The position numbers and the translations under genes were made by a program. Positions 42,083-54,489 of a stretch of 64,000 bases of DNA are shown here, one piece after another. Each line of letters opens with the position of its first letter. Position 1 is the stretch's first letter. Below the pieces are notes generated by a model. The model saw only the letters and a list, made by a program, of their open reading frames with translations. It made no database searches and had not been told where the DNA came from. The stretch comes from Pomphorhynchus laevis. Lineage: Eukaryota; Acanthocephala; Palaeacanthocephala; Echinorhynchida; Pomphorhynchidae. The stretch is taken from assembly GCA_012934845.2 (NCBI GenBank), contig WNNJ02003106.1:49370-113369 (forward strand), in the 5' to 3' direction.

Positions 42083-42919
42083 TCAGTGAAGCACAGCAAG
42101 TCTGTCGTTCATGCATGCTATCACTGATCCGCTAAGTGTAAGATTTACATCCTCTGGATCTTCGAAACCTGTTATCAATGGTTGAATGTAACGTCCGTGT
42201 TGATCAAATATTTCAATGCTGTCGTTGTGACTGTCGCACACTAACAAGTACTTGTCATCCACAAAACACATTCCACGTGGACTAGAAATATTCTCATGCT
42301 CATTTTTAGCACCAAACGCATATTGAAACCTGCCGTCTTTTGTATAGACCTTAATCTTATTGGCTTGTGGGTCGCTAACATAGATATCGTTGCCTTTTGT
42401 GACAATATATTTCAAAGAGCTGAATTGATTGTCATCATTTCCCTTTTCTCCAAAAAAGCGAACTAGCCGTCCGCTTTTATCATAATGACGTATCTGCTTA
42501 TGATGATTATCTATTGCGAACAGATTATCATCTTTATCGACATGCAGCCCTTGGAAATTTATAAGTGCACCTTCTGCCTCTTCCGTGCCTATGTATTCAA
42601 GCAAATTAAGTTCTTTGTCCATCCCAACTATACAAGAATGATCATCCGTAATGAAAAGTCTATTTCTGCTATCAGACGCTACTCCAGAAGGAGCTATTAG
42701 AGGTATTCCGCTTATTTCAGATATTATATGTGCGAGCATGTTATCTTCGGTAAGTGCTAGAATGCGATCTCCTTTAAAGTCGCACACAAATATCAAACCA
42801 TCTGATCGTACTTCAATTTGCCTTGGACTTTGTAAAAGCCATTTTCCCTGCTCAAGGCTTCCAAGATGACGCTTAATTGAATACTTTAATATATCCTTAT
42901 ACGTATTGTTTGCCGTTAG
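42083..42919 (-). CDS. NHL-repeat protein, 3'-terminal exon
   Basis: This exon encodes 278 residues and a stop, starting LTANNTYKDILKYSIKRHLG after a clear splice acceptor (ATATTCTTTAG at 42920-42930 on the coding strand) in phase 0. From about residue 45 a beta-propeller of NHL-type blades follows. Each blade has the pattern: APSGVASDSRNRLFITDD, NFQGLHVDKDDNLFAIDNHH, QFSSLKYIVTKGNDIYVSDP, SSPRGMCFVDDKYLLVCDSH, then an EDPEDVNLTLSG blade. That makes five to six blades, the number needed to close a propeller. NHL propellers bind RNA or protein in TRIM-NHL proteins such as Brat and TRIM2/3/71, or form extracellular/enzymatic domains. The N-terminal domains (RING, B-box or filamin) are outside this exon, so the subfamily cannot be named. 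It is intact. ATG/TTG codons inside the exon are not the start; translation begins upstream. Confidence 0.85.
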   Translation of the reverse strand, partial: LTANNTYKDILKYSIKRHLGSLEQGKWLLQSPRQIEVRSDGLIFVCDFKGDRILALTEDNMLAHIISEISGIPLIAPSGVASDSRNRLFITDDHSCIVGMDKELNLLEYIGTEEAEGALINFQGLHVDKDDNLFAIDNHHKQIRHYDKSGRLVRFFGEKGNDDNQFSSLKYIVTKGNDIYVSDPQANKIKVYTKDGRFQYAFGAKNEHENISSPRGMCFVDDKYLLVCDSHNDSIEIFDQHGRYIQPLITGFEDPEDVNLTLSGSVIACMNDRLAVLH

Positions 42920-43520
42920 CTAAAGAATATAACTTAGTAATAAAAGGAAGTGATAACATATGCACTTAATTGGTTTCGATAAACGAATTAAAGCCTAAAC
43001 TCAATTATAAATTCAATTACAACATCATACTCTCATTTCACTTTATAATTGTAATATAAAATGATACAAAAATGTAATATAAAATATAAAGAATAAAATT
43101 TTATAATCGTAATGTCAATAATAGTATTATAATATTATATTAATATAATTAATATAATATAAATATATAATATTAATATTACAATTATATTATAAATAAT
43201 TTATTTTAATTTTCAAATATTTTAAATTTCTTGAAGCCACATGAGACAAATTGCAATACACATAAGTGCCTTTGGTTTCTACAGATGAAAATGAGGGTTT
43301 CAATACATGCAGAATTAGTTACATTCGATATATTTAGTATAAAACTTTTTAACGTTTTTCAAGTGAATGGAAATTAGTGATAATTTTTCAATTGACTTGG
43401 AATTACTTTTTGTACGATGGTATTTTAGATTTAAATAATATTGTCATTATTATTTAAGACTGATAATAAAAATGATTCAAATATTTAAGTCTTAAATGAT
43501 AACTAATATTTAAGACTCAC

Positions 43521-43559
43521 CTGATCGGTAAGATTATGTAAACTTAAAAATGCTTTAAT
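43521..43559 (-). other. Possible small upstream exon of the NHL gene
   Basis: On the minus strand CAG at 43523-43521 is followed by GTGAGT, a perfect splice donor. A TAG at 43562-43560 could be the acceptor, leaving 13 codons (IKAFLSLHNLTDQ) in phase with the next exon across a 600-bp intron. The peptide joins smoothly to LTANNTYKD. Such short matches occur by chance, so this is a suggestion only. Confidence 0.2.
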
Positions 43560-43869
43560 CTAGCATAACAATTTAGTAATTTAATTAATAGTAATTTATT
43601 AATTGCAACAATAATTGTAATATAATTATAACGTAATTATTCACATATAAATTGTATTAGATTGGAAAATATTTATTAGTTCGCTATTCGTAGTAGCCGT
43701 AAATAACCGTGTTAGATTTAATAACCGTGTTAGATTTAATATTTTAGTACCGAAATTGTTAATATTATCTAATGGGACATAAAAAGGCATTTTGACAGTT
43801 TAAATTTAATTAATATTTTATTATGTGCAATATGACGATAAGTGCCTTTATAACAACAATACAAGATTT

Positions 43870-44440
43870 TATTTACAGTCTAACGCTGATTTAATTTCAA
43901 ATTTAAATCGGAAATGATTTCAATTAAATTTGCAAAATTAAGAAGTCTAACGCTGATTTCAATTAAATTTGCAAAATGTAAGATGAAAGTATTTCATTAA
44001 ATCTTATTGCCAATAAAGCAGACGAGTCGAGTGATCGTTATGCAGCATTAAAAAAGAACGAAACCCGAAATGTAGATATTGGATCAGTTGCTGATGAGGT
44101 CCACCAATACCGAAATATAGCGTACTGTTGTTGGCTTATAGATATAATTAAACTAGCGTGCAGAATAAAAATAGTCTTCAACATTTCAATGGTAAAAATG
44201 ACTGCACAGGTGTACAAACTTAAAATTGGGGAACAAACTATAAATGAGTAGTTCGATAATATTAATTATTAGGTAAAATAGGTATGTTTTCAAATTGGAG
44301 GTGCACCTTCTCCTACCAACGCTGATTTAATTTAAAATTAGAAATATGATTTCAATTAAATTTGCAAAATGTAAGATGAAAGTATTTCATTTACTCGTCT
44401 GCTTCATTTGCCAATGAAGCAGACGAGTCGAGTGATCGTC
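43870..44440. repeat. Repeat pair around AGCAGACGAGTCGAGTGATCGT
   Basis: The block AACGCTGATTT..CAATTAAATTTGCAAAATG..AAGATGAAAGTATTTCATT...GCAGACGAGTCGAGTGATCG occurs at about 43878-44040 and again at 44322-44440, with an internal partial duplication in the first. The reverse complement of its end (ACTCGACTCGTCTGCT) also lies at 63146-63161, so it is a dispersed family. Confidence 0.7.
44055..44160 (+). repeat. Structured CTGATGAGGTCC repeat, copy 2
   Basis: Contains GAACGAAAC (44056-44064), stem TATTGG (44077-44082), CTGATGAGGTCC (44091-44102) and closing strand CCAATA (44104-44109), then CCGAAATATAGCGTAC. It is homologous to 25490-25600, but the stem sequence is different and still paired. 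Confidence 0.6.
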
Positions 44441-46754
44441 AACCAATATTAAATGTCATTACGTTTAAAGCTGATAATTAAGTGGCAATTATTATTCATT
44501 ATCTTAGGCTTCATAGCATACAATACAAGTCATATTGTGCATTTAATCAAATTATGCAATCAACTTCAAAATATCAATAGCGCAATGATGCGAAATGCTT
44601 GTAAAATTTTCAGGATATATTTTGTATCACCTACCTTTCCATTATTTATGCCGTCCATTATTTATAATAAAGATGATTATGACCGGATCAGAATGAATAA
44701 AAAACTATTTAACAAATAGACCTTAATTTATGAACACTCTGAAGTTGTGGATTTTCTATATATTACGAGCATAAACGTGTGTTTACTATCGTTTCGTGGT
44801 TATTCCGTTTTACCGTCTTCAGGAAATATTAACAATAGTAAAAACACACACTACTACTTCAATCTGTGTATGCGATATTGAACCACAGCAGAAAATGATG
44901 GAAATAGTTATACGCGAATAACTATTTCTACTAGCACAGATCAGCAGCCTCTATCCTGTGTACTGCTATCGATATATCAGATTGCTTCGATGCGTTGTGG
45001 ATGAATGTAGAATATACGTAAGGATGATGAGCAGAAGGTGAATTAAATAAGAGAAAGAAAAAAGCCACAGTGTGCTGATAAAAATAGTGATAATTGCTTG
45101 TGCTTTTAACCGAAAAATACTACGAAATACAAGTAATCAAAAATTATGAAATGCATCACGCCCCATAACAAAGACGAAGGAATACCAGAAAATATTAATT
45201 TGTTAGCACATAAAGCTATTTGATTGTCTAATGTTGCAGAAGATGATACTTAAATTGTTATTAATTGTGCAAGTAGCTTTCAATGATATTTTAATACAAT
45301 TCAGACTCGCAAAATCAGCACTAAAAAATTCTACATTCAGTACGTCCTTCAATAATAAAACAAACTACAACTATTAGATATATTACAGGTGGAATTAATT
45401 ATAAATTAACGTACCTACGATAATGCTAGTACAAGCTACATTTTATTTTGAAAATTAATTATTTGAAGTATTTTTTGAATTGCTATTTTTTTTAAATAGC
45501 AATTTAATTGAAAATGACACTTTAGTGTCTCATTTAAATTCTAGAAATCCTGATCGATTACAGCATAAATAAGAGAAGAGCTATTATTACAATTGAAGCA
45601 AAATAAGTATTTTTCAAATTTCTTCCAGATCAAATTAAAAAATGCATTTTCAAAATAAAAATATAAATTTCCTTTTGAAATTTACCAATGATTTATAAAT
45701 ATGATATTATTATAGACGATATAAGAAATTTCATATATTTGTATATATGCTGTTGCGATTCATCGTTAAGTAATAAAAGTTATTAAAATAATCAAATAAT
45801 TATCAAATAATAATCAAATAATTTAGATTAAAATAATCTAAATAATTATTGTTGAATGACGTTTAAGCTTTTGTCGTTATTAAGTTAAAATACAGTTATT
45901 AACTGATATGACATTATTCTCAAGCAAATACATATTTTAAGTTAGCATTTTTATTTACTTTATATTAACTAATATGTTTAATTACATGGGGATTATTTAA
46001 AATTTAAAAGCTATGTATTTAGTTATAACAATAAATCTCGTATCAAAGTGTTAGTTACAAATTGCTAAAATTAATACAATATTTATGAATTTTAAATACG
46101 AAATTAAAGATTTCAATTCGTTTTTATTCATAATTTATTTTAGAACAATTTAAATTTAAATCTAATTTTTAATGCATACCATTGAAGAGCGATTGTTATT
46201 ATTGAAACGTCGTTGAATAAACGGACAATTTTTTACTCGATCAGCAAAGAGCTTACTTAAATGAATACACATTATAATAGCGCAGATTCCTGTCTTAGAT
46301 CCACGGCGTTTATTTAAGGTCATCGTATACTCATAAGAACTAATAAGTTCTAAACTACAAGTTTTTATTACTGATGGAATTTTTGAGAAACATTGTGCTT
46401 GGTATTTTCAAGTACAAATTTTGGCAAAAAATGCCGATATTTCACTTCGCGATAACTAATTTATGCATTATTACTGCAAACATGACATGGTAGCCAATGT
46501 AATAATGAAATTACTATTTAATTCATGTAAAATATTTTTGTTTTACCCGATGATTTTTTCCACAGTGGAATGAGACTGAACAATGTCTCATTTATTCAAT
46601 GTCACAATTATTATTGCAAATAATTAAATGCTGATTCTTCAATGTAAAAACAGCTTTTTTAAATGTAAAATTATTTAAAATGTAAAGACAATCTTTGGTG
46701 TAGCTATAAAACATCAAAGATATGTAAATTCTATGACAGAATGTAAAGCGGCAA
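44441..46754. other. Gene-free stretch
   Basis: No gene is supported. An ATG-initiated 88-codon frame at 44453-44719 begins with a hydrophobic helix but matches nothing I know and lacks context. 44880-45060 is GC-richer but has no domain. Confidence 0.4.
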
Positions 46755-47390
46755 ATCCTAGGTTTATTTATATAAAATACTTATACCAATAAGATAACGG
46801 TCGTTCAGACGTAGTATTGGGTTGTGTTATGCCCAATAACACAGCCCTATATGGATGATTTGTACAAAGAACTGCAATTTTTACAGAATGCGCTTGGAAT
46901 TGTGCCATCGCTATTCGATTGCTTCCTCGTTAATAGAGGTCTTGCAACTCTGCATGTTAGAATGGCAAAGCATATGGAAAATGCATTAGTCATAGCGAAT
47001 TTTTTGGAAAATCATCCAAAGGTCGAACAATGCTTCTATCCATTGCTGCATTTATTTAAAGACAGGGAAATTGTTAGCAAGCAAATGAGAAAGGTAGTAC
47101 TGGGATGATTTCATTTCTTCTTAAGGTAAAAAATGTAAACGACGACGTAAAGAAGTTCACGTGCGCGTTGAAAATATTTACACTTGCTGAGAGTCGAGGA
47201 GGATTCGAATCACTTGTTTGTGTACCGTCATTGATGACTCATGCCTCCGTTGACAGCGAGCACCGTCAGAAAATTGGTCTTTTTGATAACCTAATACGAC
47301 TTTCTGTCGGTATTGAATAAGCTGAAGACCTTTGCAAGGATTTAGAACATGCGTTGAATCCCATCTTATTTTGGAGATACATTAATGGTG
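46755..47390 (+). pseudogene. CTH: Cystathionine gamma-lyase (CTH) pseudogene, C-terminal half
   Basis: In successive frames this reads NGRSDVVLGCVMPNNTALY (the NGHSDVVMG segment that follows the PLP-lysine region), DDLYKELQFLQNALGIVPSL, FDCFLVNRGLATLHVRMAKH, NFLENHPKVEQCFYPLLHLF and KDREIVSKQMRK. It continues GMISFLLKVKNVNDDVKKF, LKIFTLAESRGGFESLVCVP, SLMTHASVDSEHRQKIGLFD and NLIRLSVGIE. All are conserved CTH/transsulfuration enzyme blocks in the right order without introns. It is broken by frameshifts near 46855 and 47104, a stop where the family has K in GIE(K/D)AEDL (47318), and a stop upstream near 46785. The first half with the PLP lysine is missing. The lack of introns suggests a processed copy. 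The functional parent must lie elsewhere. Confidence 0.85.
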
Positions 47391-47519
47391 ATACATAATT
47401 TTAGTTCTCTTATTTATTATTTATTCACATGCTAATCGTTTACTTTCATTGTTTGCTTTTATTCAAATAAATTCGTGTAATAAACCGTTTTGAGAGGAAT
47501 CAGTTAAAGTACTAAAAAA
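47391..47519. other. Spacer
   Basis: AT-rich tail after the pseudogene; no poly(A) tract that would prove retroposition is clear. Confidence 0.3.
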
Positions 47520-48090
47520 TTAATTTTAAATTTTTATAAATTTAAGAAGTTATTGATATCCGTTTAAAACATTTTACAGGGAGTAAAACATTTTTATTCA
47601 ACTGTAGTACACATTTGTAGTACAACTACAAATGTAGTTGTAATTCAGCACATTGTGGCTTTAATGTGTACTACAGTACACATTTAAATTTCTGGCTTAA
47701 TAAAGTTTAACAGGTGACAGTCCAGTTTGCGCTCTTCATTAATTTAGTTACTAGATACTAAGATGCCGTTTTACGGCATCCTATGTTCAGACAATGAAAC
47801 TGACACTTTCAAGGTTAGGGACATCATCAGTATTGTTTGCATTATCCCCGATGTTTGAGTCGGATGTTCTCACTCCAGATAGATGCTTTATATTTATTTT
47901 TGAATGTACCTTGGGTCTTGTTTGTTTAGTGCAAAAAACCGTTTTGATTTTTTTATAAATTCAAAAAGTTATTGATTATCGTTTAAAACATTTTACAGGA
48001 AGTAAAACATGTTCATTATACTGTAGTACACATTCATACCGTTGAATTCTTGGCTTAATAAAGTTTAACAGGTGACAGTTCACAGGGGTT
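47520..48090. repeat. Direct repeat pair, about 415 bp apart
   Basis: AAGTTATTGATATCCGTTTA then AAACATTTTACAGGGAGTAA ... GGCTTAATAAAGTTTAACAG (47548-47720) recurs as AAGTTATTGATTATCGTTTA ... GGCTTAATAAAGTTTAACAG (47965-48075). Between them lie a 7-bp hairpin GATGCCG/CGGCATC (47763-47781) and unique sequence. A non-autonomous element with repeated ends is possible, but no boundaries can be fixed. Confidence 0.65.
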
Positions 48091-48429
48091 TCCCGCGCCT
48101 CACTCCCAGTGATGTTACTAATGTGTATTGAATTCTAGAATTTTTAAACGAGATTAAGCTTGAATATAGTAATAGTTGTAAAGCTGGACTGGCTGCGACA
48201 ATATACTTACGTGAGTTATGATTTAGAACTATTTTGTAAACTATAACTGATTGATGGATAATGACAGGAATTTTAGTTTTATAGAAAATTTCCAAATGGT
48301 GAATATTTAAAAGATATAATACATTAAATATTTAAAAAATACTGATGTTTATCCATATTTTAATTTTTACGTTTTTAAATTCTATATTGTAAATGTAAAA
48401 TTATATGTGCCGTTTCGCATATCAACCCG

Positions 48430-49450
48430 TATACTTTTTATCCATTATAAGACAGTGACTTTTTTTCATTATAAAACAGTGATTCTATTTCCTAATATAA
48501 GGCCAATTGATTTTGTTAACACTTTCTTAATATATAAGTTAATCAGCAGTTTTTGATTTTCTTAATATAGAAATATAGGTATAGTTTTATTATCTGATTC
48601 AATTTTCATACACTCTTTATCCATTAAAGAACAATGACTTGTAATAATTGTTTCTAAACTCAACTCACTACGTTCATATGTTGGATTTACATTTAAATCA
48701 TTTGAATTAACCTCTTTCACTAGTATATCATAATAAAGCTTTTTGCATATGAAGACAAAATTATTACTAGCTTTATCAATAGTTGTTATTATATGGTTAT
48801 GCTTAAATTTAGTAAGTTCTAAATTTGTCAAGTTTTACATACATATCTTTATTAATTTTAACTAAGCTTTTACATCTTTCCTTTTGTTTGTTATTTTCAT
48901 TTTATTATATATTTTTCAATTTATATATAATATTTCTAAATTTTTATCTTAGATGTATTATATACCCTTTTAATAGCATTTTCCTTAATTCATTGTTATC
49001 AATTAATTCTAGATTATGAGTGCATATATGTTCATTTATTTTATCAAAATTAAGACTTTTGCAATTGTATTCAGTTTCTTTAATGTTTCTAATATCATCG
49101 TTACATTACACTTTCAAATCCTTATTATAATTATAAATTTTTATTCCCAACGGCGTGAATAGTTTTTTATTTACATGAATCATATGAGTACACATATATG
49201 AGTACATATATGTTCATTTATTTTATCAAAACTAAGACTTTTACAATTGCATTCTGTTTCCATTATGTTTCTAATATTATCGTTACATATTGATTTTAAT
49301 TCTTTATTATAATTACAAATTTTTCGTCCTAATGGCGCTAGCACATTAAGACGAAAAGCTAGCACAGCTTGGCTTTTGATGTCTTTCCTGTAATTTTGTT
49401 CCTTAATTTTGATTTCTACATATGATAACATATCAAAATATCATATTAAT
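48430..49450 (-). mobile_element. PLE-A N-terminal fragments
   Basis: The frame 48562-48831 gives TKFKHNHIITTIDKASNNFV, CKKLYYDILVKEVNSNDLNV and ETIITSHCSLMDKECMKIES. 48840-49020 holds leader scraps. 49180-49431 gives the most upstream PLE-A protein known in this window: RLNVLAPLGRKICNYNKELK, SICNDNIRNIMETECNCKSL and FDKINEHICTH. A shorter duplicate of the SICNDNIRN segment is at 49620-49710. Confidence 0.8.
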
Positions 49451-49589
49451 ATTTATGGATTTATGATAAATTTCACTTTTACTCCCTAGTTCTAAGTATA
49501 AAAACATTTACATATACAAAATATGTAAATATCATTTACACACTGAGTAGGTAATTTCAATTACCTTGTGTTAAGTGATAAAACGCTTA

Positions 49590-49725
49590 AAGTTATGTAT
49601 GTTCATATATTTTATCAAAACTAAGACTTTTACAATTGCATTCTGTTTCCATTATGTTTCTAATATTATCGTTACATATTGATTTTAATTCTTTATTATA
49701 ATTACAAATTTTCCGAATATTCTCA
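49590..49725 (-). mobile_element. PLE-A leader scrap, duplicate
   Basis: Repeats 49205-49320 almost exactly (KSICNDNIRNIMETECNCKS), showing a recent local duplication of about 400-bp spacing. Confidence 0.8.
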
Positions 49726-52594
49726 AATTTGATGCTTTATCGTATTCGATAAAAAATATTTACCTCGTGTTTATTTACTTGCATTTCGTCATCATTTTTC
49801 CTGCGACCGATTTTTCTGAACAGCGAATTCGAATCAGTAAACATTTCTATTATTTTAATTTCCTTATCAGAGAATCCGTTGTGAAGTCAGTTGTTTTGGT
49901 CTTTTATAATAAAATTCCAATTTTAGTGATCACTTTTTATAAACGCAAGCTAACAAGCTTATGGCAAAATAACAGTAAACCAATCGGATTATTAAAACAT
50001 CTTTAGCCTAATATATTTTTATTTTTCATACAAAACTTGAAACGCTTGAATGCAATGCGATTAACGGTTAAAAGATTCGCTTTTATTAAATACATTTTGC
50101 CTTTTATAATTTTGTATTTTTTACTGAAATGAAGTAGCTAAAGCGAATAATTTTGGATTCAATATTCATAGATTTAATCTTTTCGAGATGAAAACCAAAA
50201 TGAGTTCAGATAATGAATTTCAAAGTTATGAAATATTTATTGTATCTCAATCCGTTATTTAAAAAGCATGTTAATTATTAATAGAGTTATGTTGAGGAGC
50301 GTTTTGAATTTTTTTTGCAGTTTGGTAGAAACTATGCAGAGACATCTATATTGAAAATTGAAATGCAGATTAGCAACTTGACAAAATTGGAATAAAATAT
50401 AATAATTCATAGTAACCTTTAACTTAAAATGATTAAATTACTTTAAATTAATAAAAGTTTTCTTTCAAAACTTTAGAAAACAGTTCTAAAGAGAAGAAAT
50501 ATTTAGTAACGCTAATTACTTATTTAATTACTTTCATCAATTCGCACTTATTTAGCTATTATTTTATTTCAAGTCATGGTGAAGTTGGTTAGCATATATT
50601 TATTAAAAAGTCTCAATTTGATATCGGATTTTTTCTTGCAGTTAAATTAAATATAAATAATATAATATTCGACAAATACAAAAATCACATATTATCAAAT
50701 AATACAGATGTTAGTCGATATCGCTGAGATAAATATAGCATGAATTATATAAAAATACCAAATAAATCGCTTGACTTGTAATTTAAATATCAAATGCGCT
50801 CATTGTCAGTATTTTTTTGGTTTTAGCATGATAAAGAGAAATGTACACAATTCAGTACTTTTTTATTGCATAAACGAAGCGATGAAAACAGTATATATAA
50901 TATGTAGCTATACGTATAGCTCCCTGTGCAATGCTTGCTAATTCATAAAAAGAAATGCTAATTCATCCAAAAGTCGCCGGTGACTTTAATATCAGGAAGA
51001 ATCTAATTTTGATAGCATAACGATGTTTTACATGGGAAATTATTTAATTTTTGAAAAATTGTTTAGTGCGATCTATTAATATAATACACAAGTATTAATT
51101 TGTGAGACATTGAGACAATGAGCATCTTTGATAATATAATATATCTATTAATATAATACACAGGTATATATATGAACGATAAAAAATACGAGAAAATAAA
51201 CCATACTTTTTTCCTGATCCAAATTATACAAATATATTTGTAAATCATTTGAAACGTGATTTATTCAATTTTCATTATGAATTATAAATTTTATAGCTTT
51301 TTGATATTTGTATTTATAACGTTATTATGTAGCATAATAACGTGGTGTCATCGCCTTTTAAGGATTGGACGTATTCCACACACATCCAAAACAAGTATAA
51401 TCTAAAGCGCATAATCTAAAAACTCAAAATGGATGATATTTATCTTAGAGCATCTAAATTATGCTTAACCAGTGAAGTTATAAGTTAGGAACTTATAAAT
51501 TTGTTTATTTTAAAATTTAAAATAATAAATTCTATTATCAGCGTCTAGACGATGATATATTATACTCAACACGGTAAATACAGATAAATATACTATATTA
51601 TTTGTCATATAAGTTATTTGTCATATAAGTTATTTGTCATATAAGTTATTAAAGAGCCGTAATTTGTTTATAACTAAAACTGTCCCACAAACTACATTTT
51701 CCATATAAACTGAATGCAAAATTGATATCATTTTTCGTGTATAATCAATTTCATAATTTTAAACACGTACCCGAGCATAGAATTTCGCTTGTGCTTCTTT
51801 AACTTTAGTAAGGGTAGGATTGTATCGAATCATAGTGAAAATTAAATGTGAGTGAATGACTAAATGGTATATTGGTAGAGTTCAGCAATGGTTATTCAGT
51901 GATAGCACGGAAATATTCATTTTTATCAGTTTTTACTGAAAAACTGTTCGCGTTTCCTTATATAATATCTAAGATTATTTTTCTTAAAAATTTTATGCTG
52001 ATTGTAAAATATGATAGAAATTGGTTTTGAAGATGTTGTCTTTGAAGATTGAACTATTTTGTTTTTATATTAGTAGGAACTTGAAGTATAGGAAAAATCA
52101 TATATATTATGATATATATTACATTATATGCTATACTATAAAATAACAAAAACAGTCTATTAATGACTATTAATGTCGTTTAACTGCTAGCGATCTTATC
52201 AATTTTGCTTGTTTTAAAAATTTCGAATTTGGTTACATAAAATTTGAAAAATATTTTTATTTTAATTTGTGTTGATTCTGATTTACCCGAACACGAGAGA
52301 GCAAAGGCTATACTGAAACCCAATGTGTTTAACTAACATTATTAAAACCGTTTATAAAAACAAAGCTTAACAACATTTTGTTAATTTATTTTGTTAATAT
52401 TTTGCTGATTTAATATTTTATAATAATATTTGGTTGATTATACTTCTCCATTATGAGAAAAAGAAAAAAATCATCAAACGTATGTATTCTTGATACGTCG
52501 TATCAAGAATACATAGCTTCAGTATTTCTGACAGAGGTTATATTACCGGGAAAACAAAATCCACATATCAATAATAACTTGTCAGTAGAACAAA
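49726..52594. other. AT-rich gene desert
   Basis: No gene recognised. A 16-bp unit TTATTTGTCATATAAG is repeated three times at 51600-51648, and an ATTAATATAATACACA(A/G)GTAT block is repeated at 51075 and 51150. Confidence 0.45.
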
Positions 52595-53620
52595 TCAGAT
52601 AACTGAGTATACGTATTTTATACTATAAATAAATATAAATAAAGATAAAAAATAAATAATTATAATTAAGAACAAAATTAATTATATTATAGTTATATTA
52701 TATTATAATTATAAATAATAAATAAGTATAAAAAAGTTATATAATTTATATTTTTATAATTTATTAATATAAATTATAATTAATGTTAGTTTAGATTTAG
52801 TTTATATTACTCTGTATTAATAGACAACAATAATCGTTATAATATAATAGAAATTTTATTATATTAACAGTTTAAAAAATTATATATAATTAAAAAATTG
52901 AAATTTAAAACAAAAGTTATTTATGAATTGACTAATAAATTACATGCGTTGTATCAGAATTAGGATTAGACTCATCAGAAGAAAATGCTTCAGGTTTCGG
53001 TTCCTATTCCTCGACCCAACATAATATAAGGGGCCAAACACGTGCTAATGACGTATTTTTCTGATAAAATTTGATTATGTAGTATCTTATTCTAATACAA
53101 AGTATATTATTTATTTGAAAGTTATTAGAAAAAATTATATTTGCATTATTATCCGACAGAGGTTATATTGCTTGGAAAACAAAGTCCACAAGTCAACAAT
53201 AACTTATCAATAGAACAAATCAGATCAGCTAACTGAGTCTACGTATTTTATTAAAATAATAACTTATCAATAATAACTTGTCAGCAGAACAAATCATATC
53301 AGCTAACTGAATAAAAAAATATTATAAAATATTAATATTAATATTTTAAATATTAATATTATAAAATATTAATATAAAAAATATTATCATATTCAAGTTT
53401 TTATAAGAATTTTTGAAACTCAATTTTTATTCATTGATAAAAACATAATTAATGTATTAGAATAATACATAATTAATGTATCATAATCATGTATTAGAAT
53501 TAAGATTAAAGGTCATCTGGGTGAACTGCTATGTTATTAGGTTTCGCTTCTATTCCTATAACCACAGAATAGCAGAGGGACAAATACATGTCATTATACA
53601 TAGAAGCGAGACAACTAAAG
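52595..53620 (-). repeat. Tail repeat and structured element, two tandem diverged copies
   Basis: The tail repeat (AATCAGATAACTGAGTATAC) begins at 52597 and leads into the structured element 52970-53100. A second tail start lies at 53221 (AGATCAGCTAACTGAGTCTA), with its structured element at 53510-53610. Hairpin AAATACGT/ACGTGTTT (minus) has a G-U pair where the 31.0-kb copy has A-U. The 53.5-kb copy keeps CTGCTAT/ATAGCAG. No coding sequence accompanies them. Confidence 0.65.
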
Positions 53621-54370
53621 GATAACTTAATGGTTGGTAATAAAGCTAACTTAACCTTAAAATTAATATAAACGAAAGCCTTTGATTATAACAAAAATTT
53701 TTATTTTTTGATTTTTTATATTTTTTATTTTATTTTTATGTAACAAAAATTATGTTTATAATCTATTTTAAAATGTTTTGGTTTCCTCTATTTTGTTATT
53801 TTATTTCTTCATTTTTATTGTTTTGTTATGAATGCATATGTGTTGTACTTTTATTGTACATTCTTTTGTTTTTTTTGTTTCGTTGTGTTTTGTTTGCTGC
53901 GGTCCCTACAAACGAAAATGTTACATGAACAAATGTTAGCAACGATTATGATTCTAGCATGAATGTGCAAACCGACAAGAAACTTTATTTATGTGATGTT
54001 TTGTATTTTATGTTAATTTTCTGAAGATGCTAGTAGTTACTAGATAAATATTAGAATAATTTTTGTTGTCGTTTAACTATACCTGATAGTTCCTGGAAAT
54101 TTAAAAATACAAATAACTTATAAACTAACCAATTCTATAACAAACCATATAATGTCAATAAAAATCAAAGAAAATATGGTTGTTCACCTTACAGGTTTTT
54201 AAAAAATATAATAGAATAAAAAAATGTTGTCAACAAGTAGAAGATATGCGATATTTAAAAAGCAACTATACCAATCTTAACTACAAAATAAGATAATAAT
54301 AAAGATTTTCTTAATAAATGACAACAGATAGATAATTTAAAAAAAGGAAACATGCTAAAAAAGTAGTGTT
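53621..54370. other. Gene-free stretch with a PLE-tail-like motif
   Basis: At 54018-54045 TTTTCTGAAGATGCTAGTAG with TTACTAG resembles the PLE-C tail (CTGAAGATGCTAAC..TTAGC), but GAAA does not follow the stem. A T-rich tract spans 53690-53880. Confidence 0.4.
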
Positions 54371-54489
54371 AATGTTCTTCCCAAGTAAATATTTCTTTTG
54401 TCTTCAGATCTGTTATGGCCTCAGATCCAACGAGATCTGAGCACCCCAGCCAATTCAACATGCCGCTCTCCGACTGAACCACTCGGGGT

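Noticed and set aside
44453-44719. ATG-initiated 88-codon frame with hydrophobic N-terminus
   Set aside because: AT-rich DNA yields such frames by chance; no conserved motif or gene context.
47815-47850. CTGATGATGTCCC...GAAAGTGTC on the minus strand as a hammerhead
   Set aside because: The segment between CTGATGA and GAAA does not pair, so stem II is absent.
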